Assembly: GCA_002278935.1 (NCBI GenBank) | Contig: NCJL01000008.1 | Span: forward strand, 310,001 to 374,000 | Direction of reading: 5' to 3' | Source of the DNA: Gallionellales bacterium 39-52-133 | Lineage (GTDB): Bacteria; Pseudomonadota; Gammaproteobacteria; Burkholderiales; Gallionellaceae | Length of the DNA stretch: 64,000 nt | In this document: piece after piece, positions 1 through 9,904 of the stretch | Layout of the letters: each line of letters opens with the position of its first letter | Numbering within the stretch: position 1 is the first letter of the stretch | The notes under the pieces: generated by a model | What the model saw: the letters and a program-made list of their open reading frames with translations, nothing else | Databases searched by the model: none | Told to the model about the DNA's origin: nothing | Program-made: the position numbers and the translations under genes

Positions 1-2130
1 TTTTACCGCAGCCTGCAGATTACTTGCCAGCGCCAATGCATAGCGGTCAATTTCCAGCCACTGCTCCACCGGCAACGCATCTTTCTTCGCATCGAAGTCG
101 GCGATATTGGCGAGCAGGAAGCGCAGTGTATTGCGGATGCGGCGATAGCTTTCCACCACGCGCTTGAGAATTTCGTCGGAGATGGTGAGCTCGCCGGAAT
201 AATCGGTGGAGGCTGTCCACAGGCGCAGGATATCGGCACCAAGGGTATCGAAAATCTTTTGCGGCGCGATCACATTTCCCTTGGATTTGCTCATCTTGTG
301 GCCGTATCCATCCACCACAAAACCATGTGTGAGCAAGGCTTCATAGGGTGCACGGCCATCGGTGGCGCAGGCCGTGAGCAGCGATGACTGGAACCAGCCG
401 CGATGCTGGTCAGAACCTTCCAGATAAAGGTCGGCCGGGAATTTCAATTCCTCACGCTGGCGCAGCACTGCTGCATGGGTGCTACCGGAATCAAACCACA
501 CATCGAGTGTATCGGAGAGCTTGCGGTATTGTGCGGCATCCTTGCCCAGCAGCTCTTCTGCCTCCAGCGCAAACCAGGCTTCGATACCCTGCTGCTCCAC
601 GCGTATCGCCACCTGCTCCAGCAGCTCGGGTGTGCGCGGATGCAATTGCATGGTTTCCCTGTGCACAAAAAATGGCATGGGCACACCCCAGTTGCGCTGG
701 CGCGACACGCACCAGTCGGGACGATTCCTGATCATGGCTTCCAGGCGCGCGCGCCCCCAAGCCGGGAAAAACTCGGTATCGGCTACGGCCTTGTTGGCCA
801 CGTCGCGCAAAGCAGAGTTACCTTTGGAATTTTGCTCCATGCCAATAAACCACTGCGGCGTGGAGCGGAAGATGATCGGTGTCTTGTGGCGCCAGCAATG
901 CGGATAACTGTGTTTCATTTTTTCCTGATGCAGCAAATGACCGCTTGCCTGCAGGCCGTGCAGCACAATATCGTTCGCTTTCAGAACGAACACACCCGCC
1001 AGCGGCGTATCGCCGATGGCGGGTGTCGCAGAAATAAATTTGCCGTCGTCGCCCACCGGATTATCCGTTGGCAGATGGTATTTCTGCCCCACAAAATAAT
1101 CGTCCAGACCATGTGCCGGTGCCGTGTGCACCAGCCCGGTACCCGCTTCCAGCGTGACATGCTCGCCGCAGATTACCGGCACAGCCCTGCTCTGGAAAGG
1201 ATGTTGCAGCAGCAGATGCTCCAGCGCCTTGCCGTAGCAGTTGGCCGCCTTGCCATCGCCTCGGTCATTACTGCCCGCGAGTTGATAGCGGGTCAGGCAT
1301 TGCCCGGCCATATCGGCGGCCAGAATCAGATAACCCTTGTCAGTCTTGACCAGGTTGTATTCCAGCTCGGGGTGCACACATACCGCCTGATTGGCCGGCA
1401 GTGTCCACGGTGTAGTGGTCCAGATTACGGCATACACTCTGGTATCGGGCGGTAAATTCGTGCGAAAAACCTTGTTCAGCGCGGCCACGTCTTTCACTTC
1501 AAAACCCACATCAATTGCCGGCGAAATTTTATCTTCGTATTCCACTTCGGCTTCGGCCAGTGCAGACTGGCAATCCAGGCACCAGTTGACCGGCTTCTTG
1601 CCCTGATACAAATAACCGCGTTCATGGATCTTGCCGAGTGTGCGGATAATGTCCGCCTCGGTTTTAAAATCCATCGTCAGATAGGGCCTGTCCCAATCGC
1701 CCAGCACGCCGAGGCGGATAAAGTCCTTTTTCTGGCGCTCGATCTGCTCGGTCGCATATGCGCGGCACAGCTCGCGGAATTGCGCTGCCGGAATATTCTT
1801 GCCGTGTTTTTTCTCAACTTGCAGCTCAATCGGCAAACCGTGGCAGTCCCAGCCGGGCACATAGGGTGCATCGAAGCCCGCCAGCGTTTTACTCTTGACG
1901 ATCATATCTTTCAGTATTTTGTTTACCGCGTGGCCAATATGAATATCGCCATTTGCATAGGGAGGACCGTCATGCAGCACAAATTTTGGCCGGCCTTTTG
2001 CCGCCGCGCGTATCTTCTGGTAGCGCTTCTGCTCCTGCCATTGCGCCACCATTTGCGGTTCGCGCCTGGCCATATCGCCGCGCATGGGAAAAGGGGTATC
2101 AGGCAGATTGAGTGTGAGCTTGTAATCCAT
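1..2130 (-). CDS. ileS: Isoleucyl-tRNA synthetase, N-terminal 710 codons (cut by window edge)
   Basis: Charges tRNA-Ile with isoleucine in the cytoplasm and edits misactivated valine. The reverse strand is open from position 2130 to base 1. The start reads [18 protein letters not shown], typical of bacterial IleRS. The class I HIGH signature appears as HIGHAVNK near residue 65 and the KMSKS loop as MSKSKGN at about positions 275-300. The C-terminal anticodon-binding and zinc region (about 220 residues) lies outside the window. The start overlaps the end of ribF by about 32 bases. A second in-frame ATG at 2148 (MDYPEK) is possible because the ribF tail carries ATGGATT repeats; 2130 matches the family N-terminus best. 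The ribF-ileS order is widespread in proteobacteria, with lspA often following. Confidence 0.96.
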   Translation of the reverse strand, partial: MDYKLTLNLPDTPFPMRGDMARREPQMVAQWQEQKRYQKIRAAAKGRPKFVLHDGPPYANGDIHIGHAVNKILKDMIVKSKTLAGFDAPYVPGWDCHGLPIELQVEKKHGKNIPAAQFRELCRAYATEQIERQKKDFIRLGVLGDWDRPYLTMDFKTEADIIRTLGKIHERGYLYQGKKPVNWCLDCQSALAEAEVEYEDKISPAIDVGFEVKDVAALNKVFRTNLPPDTRVYAVIWTTTPWTLPANQAVCVHPELEYNLVKTDKGYLILAADMAGQCLTRYQLAGSNDRGDGKAANCYGKALEHLLLQHPFQSRAVPVICGEHVTLEAGTGLVHTAPAHGLDDYFVGQKYHLPTDNPVGDDGKFISATPAIGDTPLAGVFVLKANDIVLHGLQASGHLLHQEKMKHSYPHCWRHKTPIIFRSTPQWFIGMEQNSKGNSALRDVANKAVADTEFFPAWGRARLEAMIRNRPDWCVSRQRNWGVPMPFFVHRETMQLHPRTPELLEQVAIRVEQQGIEAWFALEAEELLGKDAAQYRKLSDTLDVWFDSGSTHAAVLRQREELKFPADLYLEGSDQHRGWFQSSLLTACATDGRAPYEALLTHGFVVDGYGHKMSKSKGNVIAPQKIFDTLGADILRLWTASTDYSGELTISDEILKRVVESYRRIRNTLRFLLANIADFDAKKDALPVEQWLEIDRYALALASNLQAAVK

Positions 2131-3085
2131 TTTTTCCGGGTAATCCATTTTCTTTTAACAATCCATTTTCATTAAACCAGTTTCTGGTATTGGCCACATC
2201 CAGCGCGATTTGCTGCGTCAAACTTTTTAAATCGGGGTACTTTTCTTCATTGCGCAATTTGTGCAAAAACTCCACGCGCAGATGCTGACCGTAAATTTCT
2301 GCGGCAAAATCCAGCAGGTGAATTTCCAGCACGGCGCGGCCGTTGGCATGCACCGTGGGGCGCACACCCAGGCTGGCGGCGCCGTGCAGCGGTGGTATGT
2401 GATCACCTGTTACTCGCACCACAAAAATTCCTGACAAGGGCGGACGATTATGTTTCATCTGCACATTGGCGGTGGGGAAACCGATCTCGCGGCCCAGCTT
2501 GTCTCCATGCACCACGCGGCCGCTGATGCTGTAGGGACGCCCCAGAAAACGCATTGCCGCGCGCATATGCCCGCCGGCCAGCGCCGCCCTGACCGCAGTG
2601 CTGGAAGCACGCACGCCGTCGAACATCACGCTGTGCATGGCTTCAACGGTAAAGCCCTGCTGGTTGGCAATTTTCTCCATCAGCGCAAAGTCGCCGCTGC
2701 GTCCGCTGCCAAACCTGAAGTCATCGCCAATCAGGACATATTTAACCGACAGGTTTTTATGCAGCGCATCGATGAAGCTGCTGGCGCTCATCTGTGCAAA
2801 CTGGCTGTTGAAGCGGCAAATATGCACGCGGTCCACACCCACTTCCGCCAGCAGCTCTAGCTTTTCCCGCAGGCTGGTGAGGCGTGCCGGTGCCTGATCG
2901 GGCGTAAAAAATTCGCGCGGATGCGGCTCGAAAATAACCACCGCGCTGGGAATACCGCGCAACCTGGCTGCATCCAGCAAGCGCGACAGCAACGCCTTAT
3001 GGCCCAGATGCACACCATCGAAGTTACCGACGGTGAGTGCGACAGGCTGGCGATCAGGAGACTGGAGGGCGCGAAAAATCAACAT
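2099..3085 (-). CDS. ribF: Bifunctional riboflavin kinase / FAD synthetase
   Basis: Converts riboflavin to FMN and then FAD. The adenylyltransferase domain comes first, with the nucleotide-binding [10 protein letters not shown] at about residues 21-30 and the later STAVR segment. The flavokinase domain follows, with [19 protein letters not shown] around residue 190 carrying the PTAN motif. At 328 aa it is slightly longer than usual; the extra C-terminus is a short repeat (ENGL, ENGL, KNGL) overlapping the ileS start. A TATAAT-like -10 (complement of 3095-3100) lies only about 10 bases ahead of the ATG, so transcription may start very close to the start codon; no convincing -35 was seen. Confidence 0.96.
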   Translation of the reverse strand: MLIFRALQSPDRQPVALTVGNFDGVHLGHKALLSRLLDAARLRGIPSAVVIFEPHPREFFTPDQAPARLTSLREKLELLAEVGVDRVHICRFNSQFAQMSASSFIDALHKNLSVKYVLIGDDFRFGSGRSGDFALMEKIANQQGFTVEAMHSVMFDGVRASSTAVRAALAGGHMRAAMRFLGRPYSISGRVVHGDKLGREIGFPTANVQMKHNRPPLSGIFVVRVTGDHIPPLHGAASLGVRPTVHANGRAVLEIHLLDFAAEIYGQHLRVEFLHKLRNEEKYPDLKSLTQQIALDVANTRNWFNENGLLKENGLPGKNGLQAHTQSA

Positions 3086-3198
3086 AAGGCGCGAATTATA
3101 CCCGATGAGAATCAGGACTGAAGCCTGAAAAACAGGGCGGAGAACCGGGATAAGGACCGGGGCAAAAGTCGAAGTTGGCGAGCCAACTCATGAAACGA

Positions 3199-3411
3199 TC
3201 AAACTTTTTTGACAAAGCATTGCTTCAGGCGCAGCCCCTTGATTTTGTCGGAATTTCCTTCGACCGCTTCCTCCCCCGAACCGAGGCGAATATTCTTGAT
3301 GATGGTGCCTCTTTTCAGGGTGTCAGATGAACCCTTGACCTTAAGGTCTTTTATGATCTGCACCGAATCGCCCTCATTAAGCACGTTGCCGTTACTGTCT
3401 TTGATCTCCAT
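3199..3411 (-). CDS. Short PhnA/YjdM-domain protein lacking the zinc ribbon
   Basis: A 70-residue protein matching only the C-terminal domain of the YjdM (PhnA) family: a DSNGNVLNEGDSV opening, the IKDLKVKGSS core and a terminal FVKKV. Full YjdM proteins carry an N-terminal zinc ribbon of about 35 residues that is absent here; similar short forms are common in proteobacteria. The biochemical role is unknown; the old link to alkylphosphonate use rests on gene context in E. coli and is not supported here. The ATG at 3411 was chosen because AGGAAAAA sits just before it; the longer in-frame start at 3435 has no such site. Confidence 0.85.
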   Translation of the reverse strand: MEIKDSNGNVLNEGDSVQIIKDLKVKGSSDTLKRGTIIKNIRLGSGEEAVEGNSDKIKGLRLKQCFVKKV

Positions 3412-3467
3412 TTTTTCCTTTCCTGTTCCAGCCAAATCACAACCTGGATATTCGTACGCTCATGTAA

Positions 3468-3494
3468 AAAATATTCAATAAAATCAAATACTTA
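3468..3494 (+). repeat. 27-bp intergenic IHF-like element, copy 1
   Basis: Arm AAAATATTCAATAA followed by core AATCAAATACTTA, which fits WATCAANNNNTTR exactly. It lies 23 nt beyond the tldD stop, between tldD and the PhnA-domain gene. One of seven near-identical copies in the window. Confidence 0.8.
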
Positions 3495-3517
3495 TAAAAA
3501 TAAGGGGGGCAACAGAC

Positions 3518-4993
3518 TCAAGCCGTTCCGCCTACCGTCAGACCATCAATACGCACCGTGGGCTGCCCCACGCCCACCGGCACATGCTGCCCTTCCTTGC
3601 CGCAGCTTCCTACACCGGGGTCCAGCGCCATATCGTTGCCCACCATGCTGACGCGGTTCATCGCTTCGGGGCCATTGCCTATCAGCGTGGCGCCCTTCAC
3701 CGGGTAGGTGATTTTGCCGTCTTCTATCATGTAGGCTTCAGTGGTGGAGAACACAAATTTCCCGCTGGTGATATCAACCTGGCCGCCGCCAAAATTCGCG
3801 GCATACAGGCCGTGCTTGACCGACGCGATAATTTCTCCGGGGTCATGCGCACCATTCAGCATCATGGTGTTGGTCATGCGCGGCATCGGCAGGTGGGCGT
3901 AAGATTCGCGCCGTGCATTGCCGGTAACCGCGACATTCATCAGCCGCGCGTTCATCGTATCCTGCAAATAGCCTTTGAGGATGCCGTCTTCGATCAGCAC
4001 GGTGCGCTGCGTGGGGTTGCCCTCATCGTCCATTAGCAAGGAGCCGCGACGGTCGGCAATAGTGCCGTCATCCACCACGGTCACACCTTTGGAGGCAACG
4101 CGTTCGCCGATGCGTCCGGAAAAAGTCGAGCTGCCCTTGCGGTTGAAATCGCCTTCCAGGCCGTGACCCACGGCTTCATGCAGCAGAATGCCGGGCCAGC
4201 CTGAACCGAGAATCACCGTCATGTTGCCTGCGGGTGCGGGTCGCGCATCCAGATTGATCACCGCCTGGTGCACCGCTTCGGCAGCATATTTCTGCAGCAC
4301 TTCGTCGCTGAAGTAATGGTAATCAAAACGTCCGCCGCCACCGGCAGAGCCCTGCTCGCGCTTGCCGTTGCTTTCCACAATCACTTGCAGGGACAGGCGC
4401 ACCAGTGGCCGGATATCCGCGTTCATCACGCCGTCACTGCGCGCCACCATCACCACTTCATACTCGCCCGCAAGCCCTGCCATCACCTGCGTAACACGCG
4501 GATCAAGCGCGCGCGCACAGCGTTCCAGCCGCTCCAGCAACTCAACTTTTTCAGATGCGCTGATGCTGGCGATGGGGTCATGCGGAAGGTATAGCTGTGT
4601 GGCTTTGTCCTGCACGACACTCTTGCTGCGCTGCGCAGATTGATGGCCCAGCATTGGCACAGTTTGCGTACCGCCCTGGCGGGCAATGGCACGCGTGGCC
4701 AGGGCGGCGCTTTCAAGTGCGGCCAGACTGATGTCATCGGAATAGGCGAATGCGGTTTTTTCGCCGCTCACCGCGCGCACGCCCACGCCCTGGTCGATGC
4801 TGAAGCTGCCGGATTTGACGATGCCTTCCTCCAGCGACCAGCTCTCGGCGCGCCCATACTGAAAATACAGGTCGGCATAGTCAACCTGGTGCGCGAGCAT
4901 TTTGCCGAACACCTGCTCCAGCTTGCGCTCATCCAGCGCAAACGGGATTAAGAGTGACTGCTGCGCAAGCGCGAATATGGAATCTTTTTGCAT
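3518..4993 (-). CDS. tldD: Metalloprotease TldD
   Basis: Catalytic subunit of the TldD/TldE (PmbA) zinc protease, which degrades unfolded peptides and in some species matures microcin B17 or removes CcdA. The metal site is visible as [12 protein letters not shown] (HExxxH type) about halfway through the protein, and the C-terminus is the usual glycine-rich [16 protein letters not shown]. The length of about 491 aa is normal (around 480). Start taken at the ATG at 4993; an upstream TTG at 4996 adds one residue. It lies downstream of the nitrilase-family gene and yhdP on the same strand, an order shared by many betaproteobacteria. The partner gene pmbA is not in the window. Confidence 0.96.
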   Translation of the reverse strand: MQKDSIFALAQQSLLIPFALDERKLEQVFGKMLAHQVDYADLYFQYGRAESWSLEEGIVKSGSFSIDQGVGVRAVSGEKTAFAYSDDISLAALESAALATRAIARQGGTQTVPMLGHQSAQRSKSVVQDKATQLYLPHDPIASISASEKVELLERLERCARALDPRVTQVMAGLAGEYEVVMVARSDGVMNADIRPLVRLSLQVIVESNGKREQGSAGGGGRFDYHYFSDEVLQKYAAEAVHQAVINLDARPAPAGNMTVILGSGWPGILLHEAVGHGLEGDFNRKGSSTFSGRIGERVASKGVTVVDDGTIADRRGSLLMDDEGNPTQRTVLIEDGILKGYLQDTMNARLMNVAVTGNARRESYAHLPMPRMTNTMMLNGAHDPGEIIASVKHGLYAANFGGGQVDITSGKFVFSTTEAYMIEDGKITYPVKGATLIGNGPEAMNRVSMVGNDMALDPGVGSCGKEGQHVPVGVGQPTVRIDGLTVGGTA

Positions 4994-5050
4994 CAAATAG
5001 CCCGAGATAATTTGTTTATAAAAACTTCATTACAGAAAGGGCGCCAACAG

Positions 5051-5899
5051 TCACCCCAGCGTACGGTGGGTCAGCGCAGGCAGACTTGCACGCAGGCTGG
5101 CCTGATAGGAGGGGTTGACCTCCGCCAGCACCACACCCGAACCGCGCGGCAGCACGTCCAGCACACGGCCCCAGGGATCGACGATCATGCTGTGTCCGTG
5201 TGTTTCACGGCCATTCACATGGTAACCGCCCTGTGCTGCCGCGATGACATAGGTCAGGTTTTCAATCGCGCGCGCGCGCACCAGCGTTTCCCAGTGCATT
5301 TTTCCGGTCGTAGCGGTAAAAGCAGACGGCAATACCACGATGTCCACATTTTTCATCGCGCGGAACAATTCGGGGAAACGCAGATCGTAACAGATCGCCA
5401 GACCTATGCGCCCAAACGGACTGTCAATCACCACCACCTGATTCCCCGCCTCTATCGTATTGCCTTCATGATAGTGCTCGGTGCCGAGATCAAGATTGAA
5501 CAAATGTATCTTGTCATAACGCGCAACCTGCTTGCCATGCTCGTCAAACACCAGGCAGGCATTGCGTATCTTGTTGGGCGCATTGGCCACCAGCGGAATG
5601 GAACCACCGACCACCCAGATGCTGTGCTTGCGCGCCATCTCGGACAGAAAATCCTGCATCACACCGCTGCCGGGCTGCTCGCGCGCCGCCAGTACGTCAT
5701 CCTCCTTCATGCCCATAATGGAAAAGAATTCGGGCAGCACCACCAGGCGCGCGCCTTGCGCCACGGCATTTTCTATCAGGCGACGCGCCTCGCTCAGGTT
5801 GCCCGCAACATTGGGACCGGATGCCATTTGCAATGCAGCAACCTTGAATGCGTTTACCTGTGCGGCGATGCGCCGTTGTGTGGAATTTATGTCTGCCAT
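5051..5899 (-). CDS. Carbon-nitrogen hydrolase, Nit1-like (deaminated glutathione amidase type)
   Basis: Nitrilase-superfamily amidase of 282 aa. The catalytic triad is visible: Glu in VVLPEFF, Lys in YDKIHLF, and Cys in AICYDLRFPELFR. The NLDLGTEHYHEGNT and FTATTGKMHWETLVRARAIEN segments match the Nit1/YbeM group, which hydrolyses deaminated glutathione made by side reactions of transaminases; that substrate is inferred from family resemblance. It sits between yhdP and tldD with short gaps, consistent with co-transcription. Confidence 0.9.
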   Translation of the reverse strand: MADINSTQRRIAAQVNAFKVAALQMASGPNVAGNLSEARRLIENAVAQGARLVVLPEFFSIMGMKEDDVLAAREQPGSGVMQDFLSEMARKHSIWVVGGSIPLVANAPNKIRNACLVFDEHGKQVARYDKIHLFNLDLGTEHYHEGNTIEAGNQVVVIDSPFGRIGLAICYDLRFPELFRAMKNVDIVVLPSAFTATTGKMHWETLVRARAIENLTYVIAAAQGGYHVNGRETHGHSMIVDPWGRVLDVLPRGSGVVLAEVNPSYQASLRASLPALTHRTLG

Positions 5900-5925
5900 A
5901 ATGTGCTTTCTATGCTTTCAGTTGA

Positions 5926-8900
5926 TTAATTTTTTGCCGCGTCTTCCGGTTGGTTTGCACCGGCTTTTTCCACTTTTGGATCCGCCCAGCTTCCCGAAAT
6001 ATTGTACTCAAATGCCGCTATCTGGCCGAGCGGATCGCCCAGTATCTTGCTGGCAATAAACACGCCTGCACCCACTATCGGCGTTGCAACCAGTGCAGAA
6101 ATCAGGGCCGCACTGTTGCCCACGGCAGGCACGATGCGCACCTTGAGATTCTGCGTTTCATTTTTCAAATCCATCTGGCCGTGCATGCTCACTTTTGCCG
6201 ATGAACCCTCTATTTTCAGGTTATCTGTATAAATCACGCCCTGCCTGATGTCCCCATCACCCCTGATATTATCAAACTCAAAGCCCTTGCTGAACACATC
6301 TTCAAAATCGAGGGCAATACGTTTGGGCAACGCTTGCAGGCTTAAAATACTCAGCAGCTTGCCCATCCCCGGATCGATCTGCAAAAACTGGCCCTTGCCG
6401 GTATCCAGCGTGATCTTGCCATTCAGGTTGCCGCTGCTATACATCACCGGCGTACCCGGCCATGCCAGGCTGGCTTCCAGATTTCCGCTGCCATTTTTCA
6501 CGCTATTCGGAAAACCTGCACGGGACAGGATGTTGCCTGCATTACTGATATCAAGCTTCAGGTTAACCTGTGTCTGCGGTGCCGTCTCGGACATTTGCCA
6601 CTTTCCATCCAGTGACAGTACACCATCCGGATTGACCAGCCGCAAACTATCAATCCGGTAATCCGCCCCCTGCTGTTGCGCCAGCAGTTCCAGCCTGCCC
6701 AAGGGCCTTCCTTTGACATTAAGTTTTTCGATCACCATGTCAATCCCGGGCAATTCAGGCTGACGGTAGGTGCCCGTCTCCGTGTCGCTGCCGGACGCGG
6801 GCTTTGCACTATCATACCCGTCTTCCAGTTTCTGCTCTTCCAGTCCAAGTTCCAGATTTTTCAGGCGCGCAACCAGTCGTCCATTTCCACCGCCATACCA
6901 GCTTAAATCACCATTTATTACCCTGGACGCCAACTGTGCCTTCAGAATATCAGTGCGGCCACTCGCCTTGATATGCAGGTCATGCACCGTATGACCAAAA
7001 CCGTTTAACCTCTGTATCGTCAAATCGGCCCCGGCCAGACTGACAGGTTCACCCTGCTCGCTATCCAGAACATCCGACAGCACCGACCAACCCTGCAGTG
7101 ACAATTGCGGCAGCGTGCCTATCACCCACAATCCGTTCCTGTCCGCCTTGTGCGCAACATTGCCAAAATTGACAATGCCTCGCTGAATATTCCAGGCATT
7201 GTTTTCATCTTTTCTGCGCGATATATTCGCGTTAATCAGTGAGCCATATTGCATGGTCACTGTGTCCTGGAGCGGACTCAGATCTTTTATTTCAATGCGC
7301 AGTGGTATGGATTCCTGCCTGCGCTTGGCAAATGGCGCGGGGAAATCCGATTGCAGCCCCGACAAATTGCTCGTCAACAACACTCTGCTTTTTTTGTCCT
7401 GCACCGCAATGTCAACATTCCACGCTGCCTCGCCTTTCAGCATGCGCAAGGCAGGATGTGAATTTTCCTTGCGCAGCGTTTCAAAATTTGCACGACCGCT
7501 CAACCTGGCGTTAATCGCGCCATTCTCGCCACTCTCCACTTCAAGTCTGGCCGGGCCACCCAGTATCTGCCCGACTATATTTTTTGTGCTTACGCCAGCC
7601 TGACTAAAACTCAAGTCGCCATTTACCTTGCTTATGGTTGGCAGCTTTTTGTCAAAATCAATTTCGCTGTCAATAAAATGATAGTTGCCCTCTATCTTTG
7701 CTGTCTGATTACCACCCAGTGGAATTTCCAGGTTAAGGCTCAGCTTGCCTTTTCCGCGCGCGGCAATATCATCGGTAAATCCATCCAGATAACCGCGTAC
7801 CGGACTTGCCTGTATAAATTCCAGCGCGGGTGTATGCTCGCCCTCGGCTTCGCCGCGCACGCTCAGCACCGAGTCATCGCTCAGCAAATCGGCTATACCC
7901 ACTTTGATATTTTTAAGGCGCACACCGCCTGTCATGGCCGAAGCCGAGGCGACTGTAAGCTGCTTGCCCTGAATCAACAGTTCAGCGTTTGCATTGTTGA
8001 TGAGAGGCCATTCCGGCGCAAATGCCAGCGCGACATCTCTGGCCCGCGCATGTATTTTGAATATTCCCTTTTTATTTGCCACAAACGGAAAATCATTCAA
8101 ATCGCCTTTTATGCGCAGCGAGAAATCACTGGCCTGGCCGTCAAGCAATGCTTTGTCTATCCATGATCTTGCATCCGCACCCAGGGCGAATAGCGGAATA
8201 TATTTTTTCGCATGTGCCACGGAAGCCCGCGTCAAATTAACATTCAAATCCAGTTTGCCCGGGCTGCCAGGCAGGGTCTGATAGCTGCCATAAGCATTGC
8301 CGGCAAGATCCGCGTTGGCCAGCGCAATATTGCGCAGCTTGACTTCCAGTCCGTCTGAATTTGCTTTCCAGCTGGCATGGGCGGAAATCGTGTCAAATGC
8401 CAGCGGTTCAGGCATAAATTGCGGTGCATCCAGCTTCAGGCTGCGCGAGACAACAGACAACACGCCGCTGCGTTCATCACCTTCAACTTCACCGCTCAGA
8501 CCTGAAAAACCCGGCAGCTTTTCGACTCGTTGCAGAGACAGGTCGTCAAATTTTCCGGCCACCTTGTACTGGAGCTGCTGCCCAGCTTTTGCCTGCCATT
8601 CCACGCGCAAATTTTTCACGCTGCCCTGCGGTGAAAACTCGGCATAACGGGCTTTAATATCACGGTCCAGCGGCAAATATTTCATCATCTTCGCCAGCCC
8701 GTCCAGCTCTATCAGGTTGGCACGTATGTCGCCCGAGGAAGCTTCGGCATCCTGCAGATTGCGCAAATTGACCAGAATATCGGTGGGCTTGAGCACAAAG
8801 TTATCAAACAGTTTTAATGAAAACCTGTTCATTGAAATTTCAAATCCGTGATCCATTTCACGCCAGCCAATCCGGCCGCTGAGCACGCGTATATCAAGCG

Positions 8901-9792
8901 GGGGCAAATCCTCTGCCAGCCGGGTCTGCACATCAACCAGCGCAAGATCACTCGTTACCTCGCTTATTTTCCCCGCTTCCACGCCCAGCCAGCCGCGCAC
9001 TGCCCCCCTGCCCTGCCTGAGTGCGCCGGGTAATGGCAGCCAGGGTTTCCATGCGGGCAAATCGGCGTAGTCAAGCTGGGTAAAGATTTCACCGCTCCAG
9101 CTTTGCACATCATCAAAGCTTTTTCCGAAAAAATCACCGCGCACATCCAGCTGGGTCGACAGTTCGGACGGAGGTGAGGCACGCAGGGCGAAACGGTGGT
9201 AATGCCAGATATTTTCAATCACCAGGTTCACCTGGTTAAATTCAAGCAGAGGCGCTGACCTCTGTTCATCCAGCCATGAAATATGCGCGCCGCGCACCAC
9301 AATGCGCGACTGGTTAAGCAACATATTGGCAAAATCATTATTTGCCGATTGCCCTTCAACTTCCAGGCCGGAAATTTTAAGCGCACCGTGAACATCGCGC
9401 CTGATCATCAGATCGGGCTGATCAATCTCCAGGCTGGCCAGACGCAATTCGCCCGCCAGCAGCGTCTTCCACGACACCACAACATCAACCTGCTGAAGCG
9501 CCAGCGTGGTTCGCCGCTGCTTATCCAGCACACGTATATCTGTCAGGCGCAGATGCGGGCCTATTCCATGCCAGTCGGCTTCTATCCTGCCTATCTCAAC
9601 CGCCAGTCCGATAGCATTGCCAACTGCCTGGGTAATATCCGCGTGATAGCGTTCGATATCCGGCAATACCGAATAGCGCAATGTCAGAATCAACCCTGCC
9701 GCAGCAAAACCCAGCAGCAAAATGATTGCAAACAAGCTCCGCCGCAATAGTGTGAATGCACGACCGGCAATTTGCAGAGAAGTTTTCAGCAT
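5926..9792 (-). CDS. YhdP-family AsmA-like envelope protein
   Basis: Very large protein (1288 aa) with one N-terminal membrane segment (about residues 18-42, LFAIILLLGFAAAGLILTL) and a long periplasmic body of repeated beta-rich segments, ending in the conserved C-terminal domain with ALPKRIALDFEDVFSKGFEFD and a glycine/alanine-rich LISALVATPIVGAGVFIAS segment. This is the YhdP (DUF3971/TIGR02099) family, whose E. coli members act with TamB and YdbH in moving phospholipids to the outer membrane. The ATG at 9792 is preferred over a TTG at 9807; neither has a strong ribosome site. It is divergent from glnE, an arrangement seen in related genomes. Confidence 0.93.
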   Translation of the reverse strand: MLKTSLQIAGRAFTLLRRSLFAIILLLGFAAAGLILTLRYSVLPDIERYHADITQAVGNAIGLAVEIGRIEADWHGIGPHLRLTDIRVLDKQRRTTLALQQVDVVVSWKTLLAGELRLASLEIDQPDLMIRRDVHGALKISGLEVEGQSANNDFANMLLNQSRIVVRGAHISWLDEQRSAPLLEFNQVNLVIENIWHYHRFALRASPPSELSTQLDVRGDFFGKSFDDVQSWSGEIFTQLDYADLPAWKPWLPLPGALRQGRGAVRGWLGVEAGKISEVTSDLALVDVQTRLAEDLPPLDIRVLSGRIGWREMDHGFEISMNRFSLKLFDNFVLKPTDILVNLRNLQDAEASSGDIRANLIELDGLAKMMKYLPLDRDIKARYAEFSPQGSVKNLRVEWQAKAGQQLQYKVAGKFDDLSLQRVEKLPGFSGLSGEVEGDERSGVLSVVSRSLKLDAPQFMPEPLAFDTISAHASWKANSDGLEVKLRNIALANADLAGNAYGSYQTLPGSPGKLDLNVNLTRASVAHAKKYIPLFALGADARSWIDKALLDGQASDFSLRIKGDLNDFPFVANKKGIFKIHARARDVALAFAPEWPLINNANAELLIQGKQLTVASASAMTGGVRLKNIKVGIADLLSDDSVLSVRGEAEGEHTPALEFIQASPVRGYLDGFTDDIAARGKGKLSLNLEIPLGGNQTAKIEGNYHFIDSEIDFDKKLPTISKVNGDLSFSQAGVSTKNIVGQILGGPARLEVESGENGAINARLSGRANFETLRKENSHPALRMLKGEAAWNVDIAVQDKKSRVLLTSNLSGLQSDFPAPFAKRRQESIPLRIEIKDLSPLQDTVTMQYGSLINANISRRKDENNAWNIQRGIVNFGNVAHKADRNGLWVIGTLPQLSLQGWSVLSDVLDSEQGEPVSLAGADLTIQRLNGFGHTVHDLHIKASGRTDILKAQLASRVINGDLSWYGGGNGRLVARLKNLELGLEEQKLEDGYDSAKPASGSDTETGTYRQPELPGIDMVIEKLNVKGRPLGRLELLAQQQGADYRIDSLRLVNPDGVLSLDGKWQMSETAPQTQVNLKLDISNAGNILSRAGFPNSVKNGSGNLEASLAWPGTPVMYSSGNLNGKITLDTGKGQFLQIDPGMGKLLSILSLQALPKRIALDFEDVFSKGFEFDNIRGDGDIRQGVIYTDNLKIEGSSAKVSMHGQMDLKNETQNLKVRIVPAVGNSAALISALVATPIVGAGVFIASKILGDPLGQIAAFEYNISGSWADPKVEKAGANQPEDAAKN

Positions 9793-9856
9793 GTTTTGCG
9801 ATCGCAATTGAAATGAAGCAAAGTAAATAAGTAAACCGGGGGTGGCATTAGAGTTT

Positions 9857-9871
9857 TATAATCGATTGATA
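9857..9871. promoter_or_regulatory. Possible promoter/IHF-core site between yhdP and glnE
   Basis: The 112-bp divergent gap holds a TATAAT hexamer at 9857-9862 on the plus strand, about 40 bases before glnE, overlapping a bare match to the IHF core on the minus strand (9859-9871). No good -35 was found, and the AT-rich arm of the dispersed repeat is absent here. Confidence 0.3.
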
Positions 9872-9904
9872 TTACGATGCTCATTTTACTCCTAAGCACA
9901 TGCC

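Noticed and set aside
403..1455. 350-aa plus-strand ORF
   Set aside because: Antisense shadow of ileS; His/Gln-rich composition typical of reverse frames.
9859..9871. Eighth possible IHF-like copy
   Set aside because: Fits the 13-bp core only; the AT arm shared by the seven copies is missing.
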